The translations under genes and the position numbers were made by a program. From assembly GCA_043813445.1 (NCBI GenBank), contig JBDRLD010000070.1:1-6391 (forward strand): a stretch of 6,391 nt of DNA, written 5' to 3'. This document shows positions 1 through 5,848 of the stretch, in pieces. Numbering within the stretch: position 1 is the stretch's first letter; each line of letters opens with the position of its first letter. The stretch comes from JBDRLD01 sp043813445 (GTDB taxonomy: Bacteria; Patescibacteriota; Patescibacteriia; JACPHY01). Below the pieces are notes generated by a model. It saw nothing but the letters and a program-made list of their open reading frames with translations, was not told where the DNA came from and made no database searches.

Positions 1-1
1 A

Positions 2-910
2 AAGGCCGTCGCGGTCTACAAGCACGCGCTCAAACTCGACCCGTCACTGATCGATGTGCACGCGAAGCTCGCCGATCTCTACCACCTGCTCGGCCTCATG
101 CAGGATGCGATGGTGGAGTACAAGACTGTGGCGGAGTTTTATGAGTGCGCCGGACTGCAGCAGGAGCATCTCGCAGCGCTGAAGAAGGTCATCGATATCT
201 GTCCGACCGCCCCCAGCCACGTTGCTCTCGCCGAAGCGTATCTGAAGTACGGAGAGACAGAGGATGCGGTACGGAAATTTGCGCACGCGGCACGCATGAG
301 TTTCGATCAGAACAGCAGGGGCGACTGGGAGGTGCTCAACCAACGCATCAGCGCATTGGACCCTGCGGCGATCGATCGCCCGACTTGGGCTCGCATCTTC
401 ATTGACATGCGCGCGCATGGGCTCGATCCGCTAGCCGATGAGAGCCACGAGCGCTACGCGGAGAAGCACCCGGAACGAAAGCGCATGATCTGGATGGGAC
501 TCGATCCAAACTCTGACGCAGACACCGAGCAATACATGGGACACGGCTCGCTCATCGACGAGATGCGCGATCCCGTGACGGGCGAGTTGCCCGGGCCGCC
601 TGAACGCGTCGCGGAAGCGGTTGCGCGAGAGATGGACGAGGGAGAACGAACACGAGCCACTCTCGGTTTTGACGAAGTGCTCTCGCTGGCTCGCGACAAT
701 CGCCACACCGAAGCCGCGGCGCTCATGACATCGCTCGTCAAACAGGGCGTCGTGGAGCCCGAAGACCTCGCACAGCTCGTCGGCACCCTGACATCACTCG
801 ACAGCCTCCGAACGCTCCTCGTCCGCGCCGCACGCGAGACGCCGACGCGTCCGCTCCGAGACGTACTCGAGGAAATCGGGCTCTCGGATCTTCTCGATAA
901 GGACGTGTGA
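2..910 (+). CDS. Tetratricopeptide (TPR) repeat protein, 3' part (5' end outside window)
   Basis: The reading frame is open to the left edge, so the first codon is missing; 302 residues are visible before TGA at 908-910. A GTG lies in frame at 56, but TPR-type sequence already precedes it, so it is not the start. Visible residues 1-14 are the end of one repeat (AVAVYKHALKLDP). Residues about 16-49 form a full repeat (LADLYHLLGLMQDAMVEYKTVA), about 53-70 a third, shortened one, and about 72-100 a fourth (LAEAYLKYGETEDAVRKFAHAA). The remaining 200 residues are mostly predicted helix, with a proline-rich break near residues 190-195 (ELPGPPERV). TPRs build protein-binding superhelices; the partner cannot be read from the sequence. 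The repeat wording (K-LDP, LADLY--LGL-QDAM-EY--VA-FY) resembles a TPR family common in Myxococcota and other deltaproteobacterial-type genomes; this is from memory of the family. No signal peptide can be judged because the N-terminus is absent. Transcription probably ends at the terminator at 1168-1202. Confidence 0.88.
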   Translation, partial: KAVAVYKHALKLDPSLIDVHAKLADLYHLLGLMQDAMVEYKTVAEFYECAGLQQEHLAALKKVIDICPTAPSHVALAEAYLKYGETEDAVRKFAHAARMSFDQNSRGDWEVLNQRISALDPAAIDRPTWARIFIDMRAHGLDPLADESHERYAEKHPERKRMIWMGLDPNSDADTEQYMGHGSLIDEMRDPVTGELPGPPERVAEAVAREMDEGERTRATLGFDEVLSLARDNRHTEAAALMTSLVKQGVVEPEDLAQLVGTLTSLDSLRTLLVRAARETPTRPLRDVLEEIGLSDLLDKDV

Positions 911-952
911 GATTCCATCGTGTTGTCTACACTTCGGGGCACCCCCATTGAT

Positions 953-1113
953 CCCCTCCCTCCCCGTGTACACAGGGGGAGGGAGGGCTTCCGAGTCCGC
1001 CTCGGGCGGGCAAGGGAGGGAGGGGTGGTATGTCCTGCACTCCATTGCGTACAAAAACCACCCCTCCCCCTCCAACTCCCCCTCCCCCATGCGGACAGCG
1101 GAGAGGGGGAGGG
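953..1113. repeat. Cluster of nested GC-rich inverted repeats (intergenic repeat element)
   Basis: At least four inverted repeats are packed into 161 bases. The first is a perfect 12-base pair of arms, 954-965 (CCCTCCCTCCCC) with 976-987, around a loop that includes the palindrome GTGTACAC. The second is a short stem CCGCC (997-1001) with GGCGG (1005-1009). The third is a perfect 12-base pair of arms, 1018-1029 (GGGAGGGGTGGT) with 1057-1068, around a 27-base loop. The fourth is a perfect 9-base pair, 1080-1088 (CCCTCCCCC) with 1105-1113. The loop of the third contains an imperfect 18-base palindrome at 1036-1053. The two halves are roughly mirror images about that centre, so the whole has the form of a compound palindrome. 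One strand of each arm is nearly pure G/A and the other pure C/T. This resembles dispersed intergenic palindromes (REP or MITE-like) of GC-rich bacteria. No flanking target-site duplication was identified. Frames run open through it on both strands, but their translations are low-complexity and are not treated as genes. Confidence 0.7.
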
Positions 1114-1167
1114 ACACATAACAACAGCTCAATGGAGGAATTGCGTGTAAACAACGCTTGTGCTCCG

Positions 1168-1202
1168 AACCCGCCCCAACCTGGGCGGGTTTCTCTTTCT
1201 TA
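1168..1202 (+). terminator. Rho-independent terminator
   Basis: A perfect 9-base stem, AACCCGCCC (1168-1176) pairing with GGGCGGGTT (1183-1191), encloses a 6-base loop and is followed by a T-rich tract (TTTCTCTTTCTT, 1190-1201). It ends transcription from the left, presumably that of the TPR gene, and insulates the promoter that begins only 11 bases further on. Confidence 0.88.
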
Positions 1203-1212
1203 ATCCATATCC

Positions 1213-1241
1213 TTGACACGCCAACGCTGGCAGGATATGAT
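1213..1241 (+). promoter_or_regulatory. Sigma70-type promoter for the 150-residue protein gene
   Basis: A perfect -35 box TTGACA (1213-1218) is followed after 17 bases by TATGAT (1236-1241), one mismatch from the consensus -10. The expected transcription start is near 1248, giving a leader of about 90 bases before the ATG at 1338. The spacer contains a small inverted repeat, GCCA-ACGC-TGGC (1220-1231), which could be an operator half-site pair or chance. Confidence 0.85.
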
Positions 1242-1259
1242 GGATACTTGAGCGTACGT

Positions 1260-1304
1260 GGTGACCAAAAAGCGCATTTGGCCACCGCCCGCGCTTTTTG
1301 TTTT
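1260..1304 (+). promoter_or_regulatory. Candidate transcription attenuator: overlapping alternative hairpins in the leader
   Basis: Hairpin A pairs 1260-1269 (GGTGACCAAA) with 1277-1286 (TTTGGCCACC), with one A-C mismatch and a 7-base loop. Hairpin B pairs 1266-1275 (CAAAAAGCGC) with 1291-1300 (GCGCTTTTTG), a perfect 10-base stem with a 15-base loop, and runs into TTTT at 1301-1304. Bases 1266-1269 are needed by both, so the two cannot form together. B has the form of an intrinsic terminator and A that of an antiterminator. Both lie between a strong promoter (1213-1241) and the ribosome binding site at 1327-1331. This layout fits conditional transcription termination by a ligand, protein or leader translation. 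Alternatively, B is a plain terminator making a small RNA of about 55 bases, with some readthrough into the gene. I do not recognise any named riboswitch class in it. Confidence 0.55.
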
Positions 1305-1337
1305 GCCGCCCTTTCCAGCAACAAACGGAGGTTTTGG

Positions 1338-1790
1338 ATGTCGAGCGATATGCCGACGATTGCCGATCCGCGCTACTGGCGTCACACCGCGAACGCCATA
1401 GCGCAACACCTCGACGTCGTCATCACGCGAGAGCAGACCAGCCCAGACGCGCTCCCAATGAACGCGTACACGCACGCAAAACTCTTCTTCCGAGGAGCGA
1501 TTGCATCGACCGATCCGAGTATCGGTGCACACGATGACATCATGCGGCACATGTTCCGCCTCGCCACCGCGACGCTCATCAACGCGACGCCGGCGGCAAC
1601 GTATCATGCCGAACAAGTACCGATCGAGCTTCAGCAGCACGCGGATACCCTCGCAGAGCTCTGCAACGAGCAACTCATCGACGGGCGCCTTCTCATCGCG
1701 CTCCGTCGTCTGCGCGCATACCTCCGTGCGCTCGCCATGAACGCCCACGTTCGCAACGACGACACACACTCCGCACCCTGCCCGGCGTAG
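1338..1790 (+). CDS. Uncharacterised 150-residue, probably helical cytoplasmic protein
   Basis: I do not recognise this protein. The start is fixed by GGAGG at 1327-1331, six bases before ATG 1338. The frame stays open further upstream to about 1158, but that stretch is the terminator, promoter and leader. The product has no signal peptide or membrane segment. Most of it looks helical: residues about 10-27, 41-56, 64-82, 94-112 and 114-136, the last being basic and leucine/arginine-rich (LLIALRRLRAYLRALAM). It contains nine histidines, including a cluster AHDDIMRH at 64-71, but no catalytic motif I can name. The C-terminal tail after about residue 137 is polar and probably disordered. It appears to be a single-gene transcription unit with its own strong promoter and candidate attenuator upstream and a two-way terminator downstream. 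Such a dedicated leader suggests a conditionally expressed function. Third-position GC and codon style resemble the flanking genes, which supports it being real. Confidence 0.8.
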   Translation: MSSDMPTIADPRYWRHTANAIAQHLDVVITREQTSPDALPMNAYTHAKLFFRGAIASTDPSIGAHDDIMRHMFRLATATLINATPAATYHAEQVPIELQQHADTLAELCNEQLIDGRLLIALRRLRAYLRALAMNAHVRNDDTHSAPCPA

Positions 1791-1828
1791 ATCGCTCACG
1801 CAAGATCCACGCGCCGCCGCAATGCGAA

Positions 1829-1860
1829 AGGCCCACCCCATTCCGGGGTGGGCCTCTTCT
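1829..1860. terminator. Two-way intrinsic terminator between convergent genes
   Basis: A perfect 11-base stem, AGGCCCACCCC (1829-1839) with GGGGTGGGCCT (1845-1855), has a 5-base loop. On the plus strand it is followed by the pyrimidine-rich CTTCTGTTCT. On the minus strand the stem is followed by TTTCGCATT, a weaker tail. It lies 38 bases past the stop of the plus-strand gene ending at 1790 and 25 bases past the stop of the minus-strand gene at 1881, so it probably serves both. Confidence 0.87.
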
Positions 1861-1880
1861 GTTCTAAACCGTGCGTCACA

Positions 1881-3536
1881 CTATTCGAGATACTCCGCAC
1901 ACTGTGCGAACACCGTGGCGAGCGTCTCCGGATCGGACGTCTCGTGTATAGCGAGCAGCGCATCGATGACCGCCGGCAGACGAATCCAGTACCGCAGCGT
2001 GGGGACGATGCTGCGCTTCTGGAGTGTGCCATCGGCGTTCGCCATCCCAAGCACCGCTCGTGTACGCCGCTGAAGTCTGGTCCCGTCTTTCATGATGAGC
2101 GCGAGTACACCTCGATCGTGCAGGAGGACGCCAGTACGTGCACAGAACGCGAGCGAACGGAACACCGACGCGAGATCCACTCTCGGCAACCGCCGATTCA
2201 GAGTCATCACACGAAGTAGACCTCTCGCGATCGTCGCGCTCATATCCTCCGGCTGGTGTGTGTCCATGAACTCATCGATCGGGTTGCGCCGAGACGAACG
2301 TGGATGCGAATCGGCATCGTGCCCAGTCGGCGTCACGCCTCGATCCCACGAAGTCCGGAGTGCATGCCCAAATGCCTGACCGAAATACGCCGCAGTCCCT
2401 CCGTCCACGCACCCGGTTCCGCTGAGTGTAATGGCGACACCGCGCGGTAACGGGTCGATGTTGGTGATCGCTTCGAGGAATCCAGGTACGCGTATGGCAT
2501 ACCCAGTTAGTAGCACGCCGCCGATCGTCGGTTCCACGTGGGTGGCCCCGAAGAAGTCGAGCATACGTGCCACATTGCGACTGAACTTCGTAGCAGTCTC
2601 CCGCACAAGCTCGACCGCGTCATCGAGTTCATCGCCCTCATCACGAAACGCCTTACCTGCGCGCTCAAGTACGCGAGTGAAGAGCTGTTCGGCATCGGCC
2701 TGCTCCAGTTCCTGTCCGCTCTGCAGCGCACGAACGAACTCGTCGATTCCGAAGCTGATGTTCCTCATGAAGGCGGTGTTCCCGTCCACATCCATCACTG
2801 CCAGCGTGGACATCTCACCGCTTAGATTCACAACAGCGACACACTGATCGCGCTCCACCTCGTAGAACGGTGCGTGGCGGAGCGTGCGGCACAGCGCCCA
2901 TGCTTCTGGCTCGACCGCATCGAGCCAGAAGCCGGCATCGGTGCACACCTTGACGTAGTCGTCGACGAGGTTCCGCTTTGCCGCACAAAGCACGATGGCT
3001 TCCGTGTTGTCCGCACAACGACGCGGACCGGTCGCTGCGCGCTGGCGCTCGAACGCAAGGTACACATCGTTGATGTCGAACGGGATGTACTGCTCGGCCT
3101 CCCATTGCAATGATGCACCGAACTCATCGTCCGACATCTTAGGCAGATTGATAGTCTTCGCGATAAACTCGTGACCGGTGATGCCGAGCACAACGCGTGC
3201 GTGTTCCGGCATGCCGCCGTCCAAGAGGTTGCTGCGGAGCGTGCGAAGTACGTCCGTGAGTCCGTGCGCGTCGACGATCGACCCACCGACGATGATCTCA
3301 CCGGGGAGCTTCGCCTCGATGGTCTGGACAATGCACACGCGTGCTCCATCGCGCTCGATGTGGCACGCGCGCACAGCATCGCACGCGATCTCAAGTCCGA
3401 CGACGTGTTCGGCTTGCACGATGCGATCGAAAGCACGTCGAGCACCGCGATGATGGCACGCAAGCGCCCCGCGAACACCCGCGTACCCCTTTTCGCGCCG
3501 CGCACCATCCGGAAGCAAATTACACTCTCGTACCAT
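1881..3536 (-). CDS. PilM-like actin-fold protein with a long C-terminal extension
   Basis: The 551-residue product matches PilM, the cytoplasmic actin-like protein that docks type IV pilus machinery to the inner membrane by binding the PilN N-terminus. The start is the ATG at 3536-3534, preceded on its strand by GGAGGAG with suitable spacing; an in-frame ATG 18 codons upstream (3590) lacks this. Residues about 45-394 align by eye with PilM: VVGLEIACDAVRA (45-57), the hallmark INLPKMSDDEFGASLQWEAEQYIPFDINDVYLAFE (129-163), the AAK-N-VDDYVKVCTDAGFWLDAVEPEA stretch (185-212), NVARMLDFF (321-329), and a closing FGQAFGHALR (385-394). Usual PilM is about 350 residues. Here a basic N-terminus of about 43 residues and about 157 extra C-terminal residues are added. 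The three nucleotide-contacting motifs are altered: EIA for the usual D/E-I-G (49-51), NLSGEMS for DIGA-xxT (237-243), and LTGYAIRVPG for LGGG-like (343-352). No pilN, O, P or Q follows; the gene ends at a terminator. It may therefore be an orphan paralogue used by another secretion or pilus-like system. Confidence 0.83.
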   Translation of the reverse strand: MVRECNLLPDGARREKGYAGVRGALACHHRGARRAFDRIVQAEHVVGLEIACDAVRACHIERDGARVCIVQTIEAKLPGEIIVGGSIVDAHGLTDVLRTLRSNLLDGGMPEHARVVLGITGHEFIAKTINLPKMSDDEFGASLQWEAEQYIPFDINDVYLAFERQRAATGPRRCADNTEAIVLCAAKRNLVDDYVKVCTDAGFWLDAVEPEAWALCRTLRHAPFYEVERDQCVAVVNLSGEMSTLAVMDVDGNTAFMRNISFGIDEFVRALQSGQELEQADAEQLFTRVLERAGKAFRDEGDELDDAVELVRETATKFSRNVARMLDFFGATHVEPTIGGVLLTGYAIRVPGFLEAITNIDPLPRGVAITLSGTGCVDGGTAAYFGQAFGHALRTSWDRGVTPTGHDADSHPRSSRRNPIDEFMDTHQPEDMSATIARGLLRVMTLNRRLPRVDLASVFRSLAFCARTGVLLHDRGVLALIMKDGTRLQRRTRAVLGMANADGTLQKRSIVPTLRYWIRLPAVIDALLAIHETSDPETLATVFAQCAEYLE

Positions 3537-3574
3537 GGGATACTCCTCCGTTCTATTGTCGAATGTGCATACTG

Positions 3575-3603
3575 AGGTAACCACACACACCTACCGCTGT
3601 CAA
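3575..3603 (-). promoter_or_regulatory. Probable promoter of the PilM-like gene
   Basis: Read on the minus strand, TTGACA (3603-3598) is followed after 17 bases by TTACCT (3580-3575). The -35 box is perfect but the -10 matches TATAAT at only its two end positions, so activity may need an activator. It would give a leader of about 30 bases before the ATG at 3536. It stands back to back with the promoter at 3618-3646, with 14 bases between the two -35 boxes. Confidence 0.45.
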
Positions 3604-3617
3604 CCTCGGGCGCATGA

Positions 3618-3646
3618 TTGACAATACCGCCTGCTCGTGGCATGCT
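3618..3646 (+). promoter_or_regulatory. Probable promoter of the PEGA protein gene
   Basis: TTGACA (3618-3623) is followed after 17 bases by CATGCT (3641-3646), which has a TG one base upstream (3638-3639) and so reads as an extended -10, TGGCATGCT. Expected transcription start is near 3653, about 23 bases before ATG 3676. The hexamer TACCGC occurs at 3592-3597 and again at 3625-3630, 33 bases apart, flanking the inverted TGTCAA/TTGACA pair. That symmetry could mark a shared regulator site. Confidence 0.5.
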
Positions 3647-3675
3647 CACCCTGGACTCGATATAAGGAGGTAGTG

Positions 3676-5637
3676 ATGAAAGAGTGCCGACAATCGCACT
3701 TTCACAATACAGACACTCCGAGATGTGCTGGCGTACAACACTATGTAGCACACACCACAATGGGTGTGATCGCACTTCTGTGTACGCTGTGCTTCGCTAG
3801 CTCGACCAATGCGGAAGAGGCGCAGCTCCCTCTCGTTGCGATTCACGGCGTTGAGCCAATTTTAGGGGTGCTGAATAACGAAGAGGCCGCGGCACTAACA
3901 AACGCCATTGAGGAGGTTATGCTACGTAGCGGTAAATACCGAACACTCAGCCGGAACAAAATGGACAGAATGCGCCTAGAGGCTGAGGCCGAGCATAACC
4001 TCAGCGATGAATGCAGTGGCATCAAAGAAGGGGACGATACTGTCGCATGCTATATCGAGATTGGCGGAGCAGCAGGCGCGCGGCTGATTGCAAGCGCGGA
4101 AGTGTCGCCCATCGGGAAAGCATGGATTATTTCGGTGAAACTGCTCGATATGGTAACCATGGAAACCAGGCACATTGGCAAAGCCCAATGCGAAGGACAA
4201 ATGGATTGCCTAATGTATGCCGCAACAACGGCAACGCGTAACATGCTCGGCATCACAACGGGTCAATGGATCGAGGAGCCGTCACCCTCACCACCGAAAG
4301 CGGAACATCGCGTACGGTCCGAGACGACCATGACGAGCACGCAGGGGTTCCTGGTCGTAGACTCCGAACCCACTGGCGCGACACTACTCATCATCGGCAA
4401 GGAGTACGGCGCGACGCCCTACCAGGCCGAGCTCGCAGCTGGTGAGTATAACCTGCTCATCAAAAAGTCGCTGTGGAAGAGCGCGACGAGAAAGGTACTC
4501 TTGGCGGCATCAGGGAAGCGGCTACGCGTGAAGCTGGAACCTGACTACGGCGTGCTCAAGGTGACGAGCAAGCCAGATGGCGCATCCATCACCATCAACG
4601 GCGAGCCAACGCAGGCCGTAACGCCTCACGCCTTCCCACCAAAGCCATCCGGAATGTACCAAGTGACGCTCTCAAAGGATTTGTACTTCTCTTCCGAGTC
4701 GAAAGTGGTACGCCTCGGAGAGGGTAAGACCGAAAACGTCCACATCGTGCTCCAGCCGAACTTCGGCTCCCTCGAGGTAACAAGTGAGCCGCCCGGGGCG
4801 GAGATAATGCTTGACGACGAGCGTTTAGACGGCATAACGCCCAAGGTATTTGAGCAGATCCCATCTGGTACACACCGCGCGGAACTGCACATTGATCCCC
4901 AATACCGTCCGGCTCTGGCAAATGTGGTGATAACGCCGCGCAGTAGAACGAAGCTACATTTGGATCTTGTCGGGAAATACGGCCAACTTGTAGCTATGGC
5001 AGCGATGCGAGAGCCGGACGGCTCAGTGGTGCCCGTAGAGGCAGAGGCACTTGTCGATGGCGTGAGTATTGGTACAACGCCGCTCAAACATAAGCTGCTT
5101 GAGGGTGAACATACGCTCGAACTCCGGCTGGCCACTATAACCCCCCGTTCAAAGGCGTTCGCTATTACCGAAGGGCAGCGCACAGACGTTCAGGAAGTGC
5201 TCAAACGCAGTGGAAGCGGCCTGAACAATTCGTACATTCCAAAGGACCTCGGACTCGCACTTCTTCCATTGCCCAGCGAGCCGGATTTCCTAAAGGAATA
5301 CACTGAGCACGAAGAGTTCGATCTCGGCTTCAGTGTAGGACTTTTTGTTTCGGTATCAATTTCTTCCTATTTTCCGGTAATATGCCTTACGCTTCTGGGC
5401 TTTTATATTGCTGAAAGCGATTCTACGAGTTATTATGTCGTCAGTGCTGGCATTTCTGTTGCGCTCGGCGTGATCGTCGGAATCGTGGATGGCTCGGGAT
5501 CAGTTATGATCAAAGAGGATGACCCAACAGCCGTGGCAGAAAATGAACGACGACGCCAGTCATGGGAGGAAGAGCACGAACGCGTGGATACGCATAATGC
5601 CAACGTCATGGATCGTGTCAGAGAGGCAAATAAATGA
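3676..5637 (+). CDS. Exported CsgG/TolB-like and multi-PEGA-domain protein with C-terminal membrane hairpin
   Basis: The start is ATG 3676, with AAGGAGG at 3664-3670; the product has 653 residues. Residues 29-46 look like a signal peptide core (MGVIALLCTLCFASSTNA) with likely cleavage after Ala46, preceded by an unusually long N-region of 28 residues. Residues about 50-195 resemble the periplasmic CsgG/TolB-N-like domain of multi-domain exported proteins: VAIHGVEPI, then ALTNAIEEVMLRSGKYRTLSRNKMDRM (73-99), cysteines at 113, 125, 172 and 178, and AWIISVKLLDMVTME (149-163). A proline-rich linker (200-212) leads to about four PEGA repeats (224-288, 292-360, 364-430, 436-510). Each opens with a G-L-V-S-P-GA-I-L/DG pattern and contains TP or TPH followed by a turn (GATPYQAELAAGEYNL in repeat one). 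PEGA domains are extracytoplasmic beta-sandwich modules, often surface or cell-wall associated. Two hydrophobic segments at about 551-577 and 585-605 form a membrane hairpin, and the last 45 residues are highly charged (ENERRRQSWEEEHERVD). The DNA for the membrane hairpin (about 5340-5480) is distinctly AT-richer than the rest. The exact role is unknown. Confidence 0.85.
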   Translation: MKECRQSHFHNTDTPRCAGVQHYVAHTTMGVIALLCTLCFASSTNAEEAQLPLVAIHGVEPILGVLNNEEAAALTNAIEEVMLRSGKYRTLSRNKMDRMRLEAEAEHNLSDECSGIKEGDDTVACYIEIGGAAGARLIASAEVSPIGKAWIISVKLLDMVTMETRHIGKAQCEGQMDCLMYAATTATRNMLGITTGQWIEEPSPSPPKAEHRVRSETTMTSTQGFLVVDSEPTGATLLIIGKEYGATPYQAELAAGEYNLLIKKSLWKSATRKVLLAASGKRLRVKLEPDYGVLKVTSKPDGASITINGEPTQAVTPHAFPPKPSGMYQVTLSKDLYFSSESKVVRLGEGKTENVHIVLQPNFGSLEVTSEPPGAEIMLDDERLDGITPKVFEQIPSGTHRAELHIDPQYRPALANVVITPRSRTKLHLDLVGKYGQLVAMAAMREPDGSVVPVEAEALVDGVSIGTTPLKHKLLEGEHTLELRLATITPRSKAFAITEGQRTDVQEVLKRSGSGLNNSYIPKDLGLALLPLPSEPDFLKEYTEHEEFDLGFSVGLFVSVSISSYFPVICLTLLGFYIAESDSTSYYVVSAGISVALGVIVGIVDGSGSVMIKEDDPTAVAENERRRQSWEEEHERVDTHNANVMDRVREANK

Positions 5638-5726
5638 CTCAGCCCAAATGAGCATCATACCGAGGCGGACACTGAAAACAACAGCGCGCCGTAAGTCTCT
5701 CGGTCATTGAACCTACCAGTTCAAAT

Positions 5727-5755
5727 AACGTCCTCCCCGCGGGAGGACGTTTTCC
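5727..5755 (+). terminator. Rho-independent terminator of the PEGA gene
   Basis: A perfect 11-base stem, AACGTCCTCCC (5727-5737) with GGGAGGACGTT (5741-5751), has a 3-base CGC loop and is followed by TT then CC, giving TTTT at 5750-5753. It stands 89 bases after the stop codon. I see no gene in the 5638-5726 stretch. The A-rich left flank (CAAATAA) is too short to make it clearly two-way. Confidence 0.87.
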
Positions 5756-5797
5756 AATCTCTTGATCACTTCGTTCTACTTACTTATTAGCAGTAGC

Positions 5798-5826
5798 TTG
5801 ACTGTTCTCCTCTATTCGGCTATTTC
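5798..5826 (+). promoter_or_regulatory. Possible promoter of the Nudix gene
   Basis: TTGACT (5798-5803), 17 bases, then TATTTC (5821-5826), in a locally AT-rich stretch between the terminator at 5727-5755 and the gene start at 5849. The -35 matches at five of six positions and the -10 at three. Transcription would start near 5833, leaving a leader of only about 16 bases that carries the ribosome binding site. Confidence 0.45.
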
Positions 5827-5848
5827 TACTATATGGTAGGAGGTCATC

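Noticed and set aside
920..1150. Plus-strand open frame through the repeat cluster
   Set aside because: The translation is repetitive low-complexity sequence imposed by the inverted repeats, with no ribosome binding site.
1237..1251. Leader peptide ATGATGGATACTTGA before the candidate attenuator
   Set aside because: Its start overlaps the -10 box, so it lies upstream of the expected transcription start and would not be in the mRNA.
454..1324. Long open frames on the minus strand (454-1119 and 794-1324) spanning the end of the TPR gene and the palindrome cluster
   Set aside because: They run through GC-rich repeats and antisense to TPR coding sequence, giving proline/arginine/serine-rich translations with no domain.
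1158..1337. Upstream extension of the 150-residue protein to a start near 1158
   Set aside because: It would translate across a terminator, a near-consensus promoter and two leader hairpins. The ATG at 1338 has a well-placed GGAGG.
2431..2847. Open frame of 138 codons on the plus strand inside the PilM-like gene
   Set aside because: It is antisense to a well-supported gene and its serine/arginine-rich, low-complexity translation is typical of a shadow frame.
3171..3575. Open frame of 134 codons on the plus strand opposite the 5' part of the PilM-like gene
   Set aside because: No ribosome binding site or recognisable protein features; it overlaps conserved PilM residues on the other strand.
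3792..3803. Lipoprotein signal (lipobox) at the N-terminus of the PEGA protein
   Set aside because: The residues before Cys39 are CTL, which does not fit the [LVI][ASTVI][GAS]C rule. A normal signal peptidase I site after TNA (residue 46) fits better.
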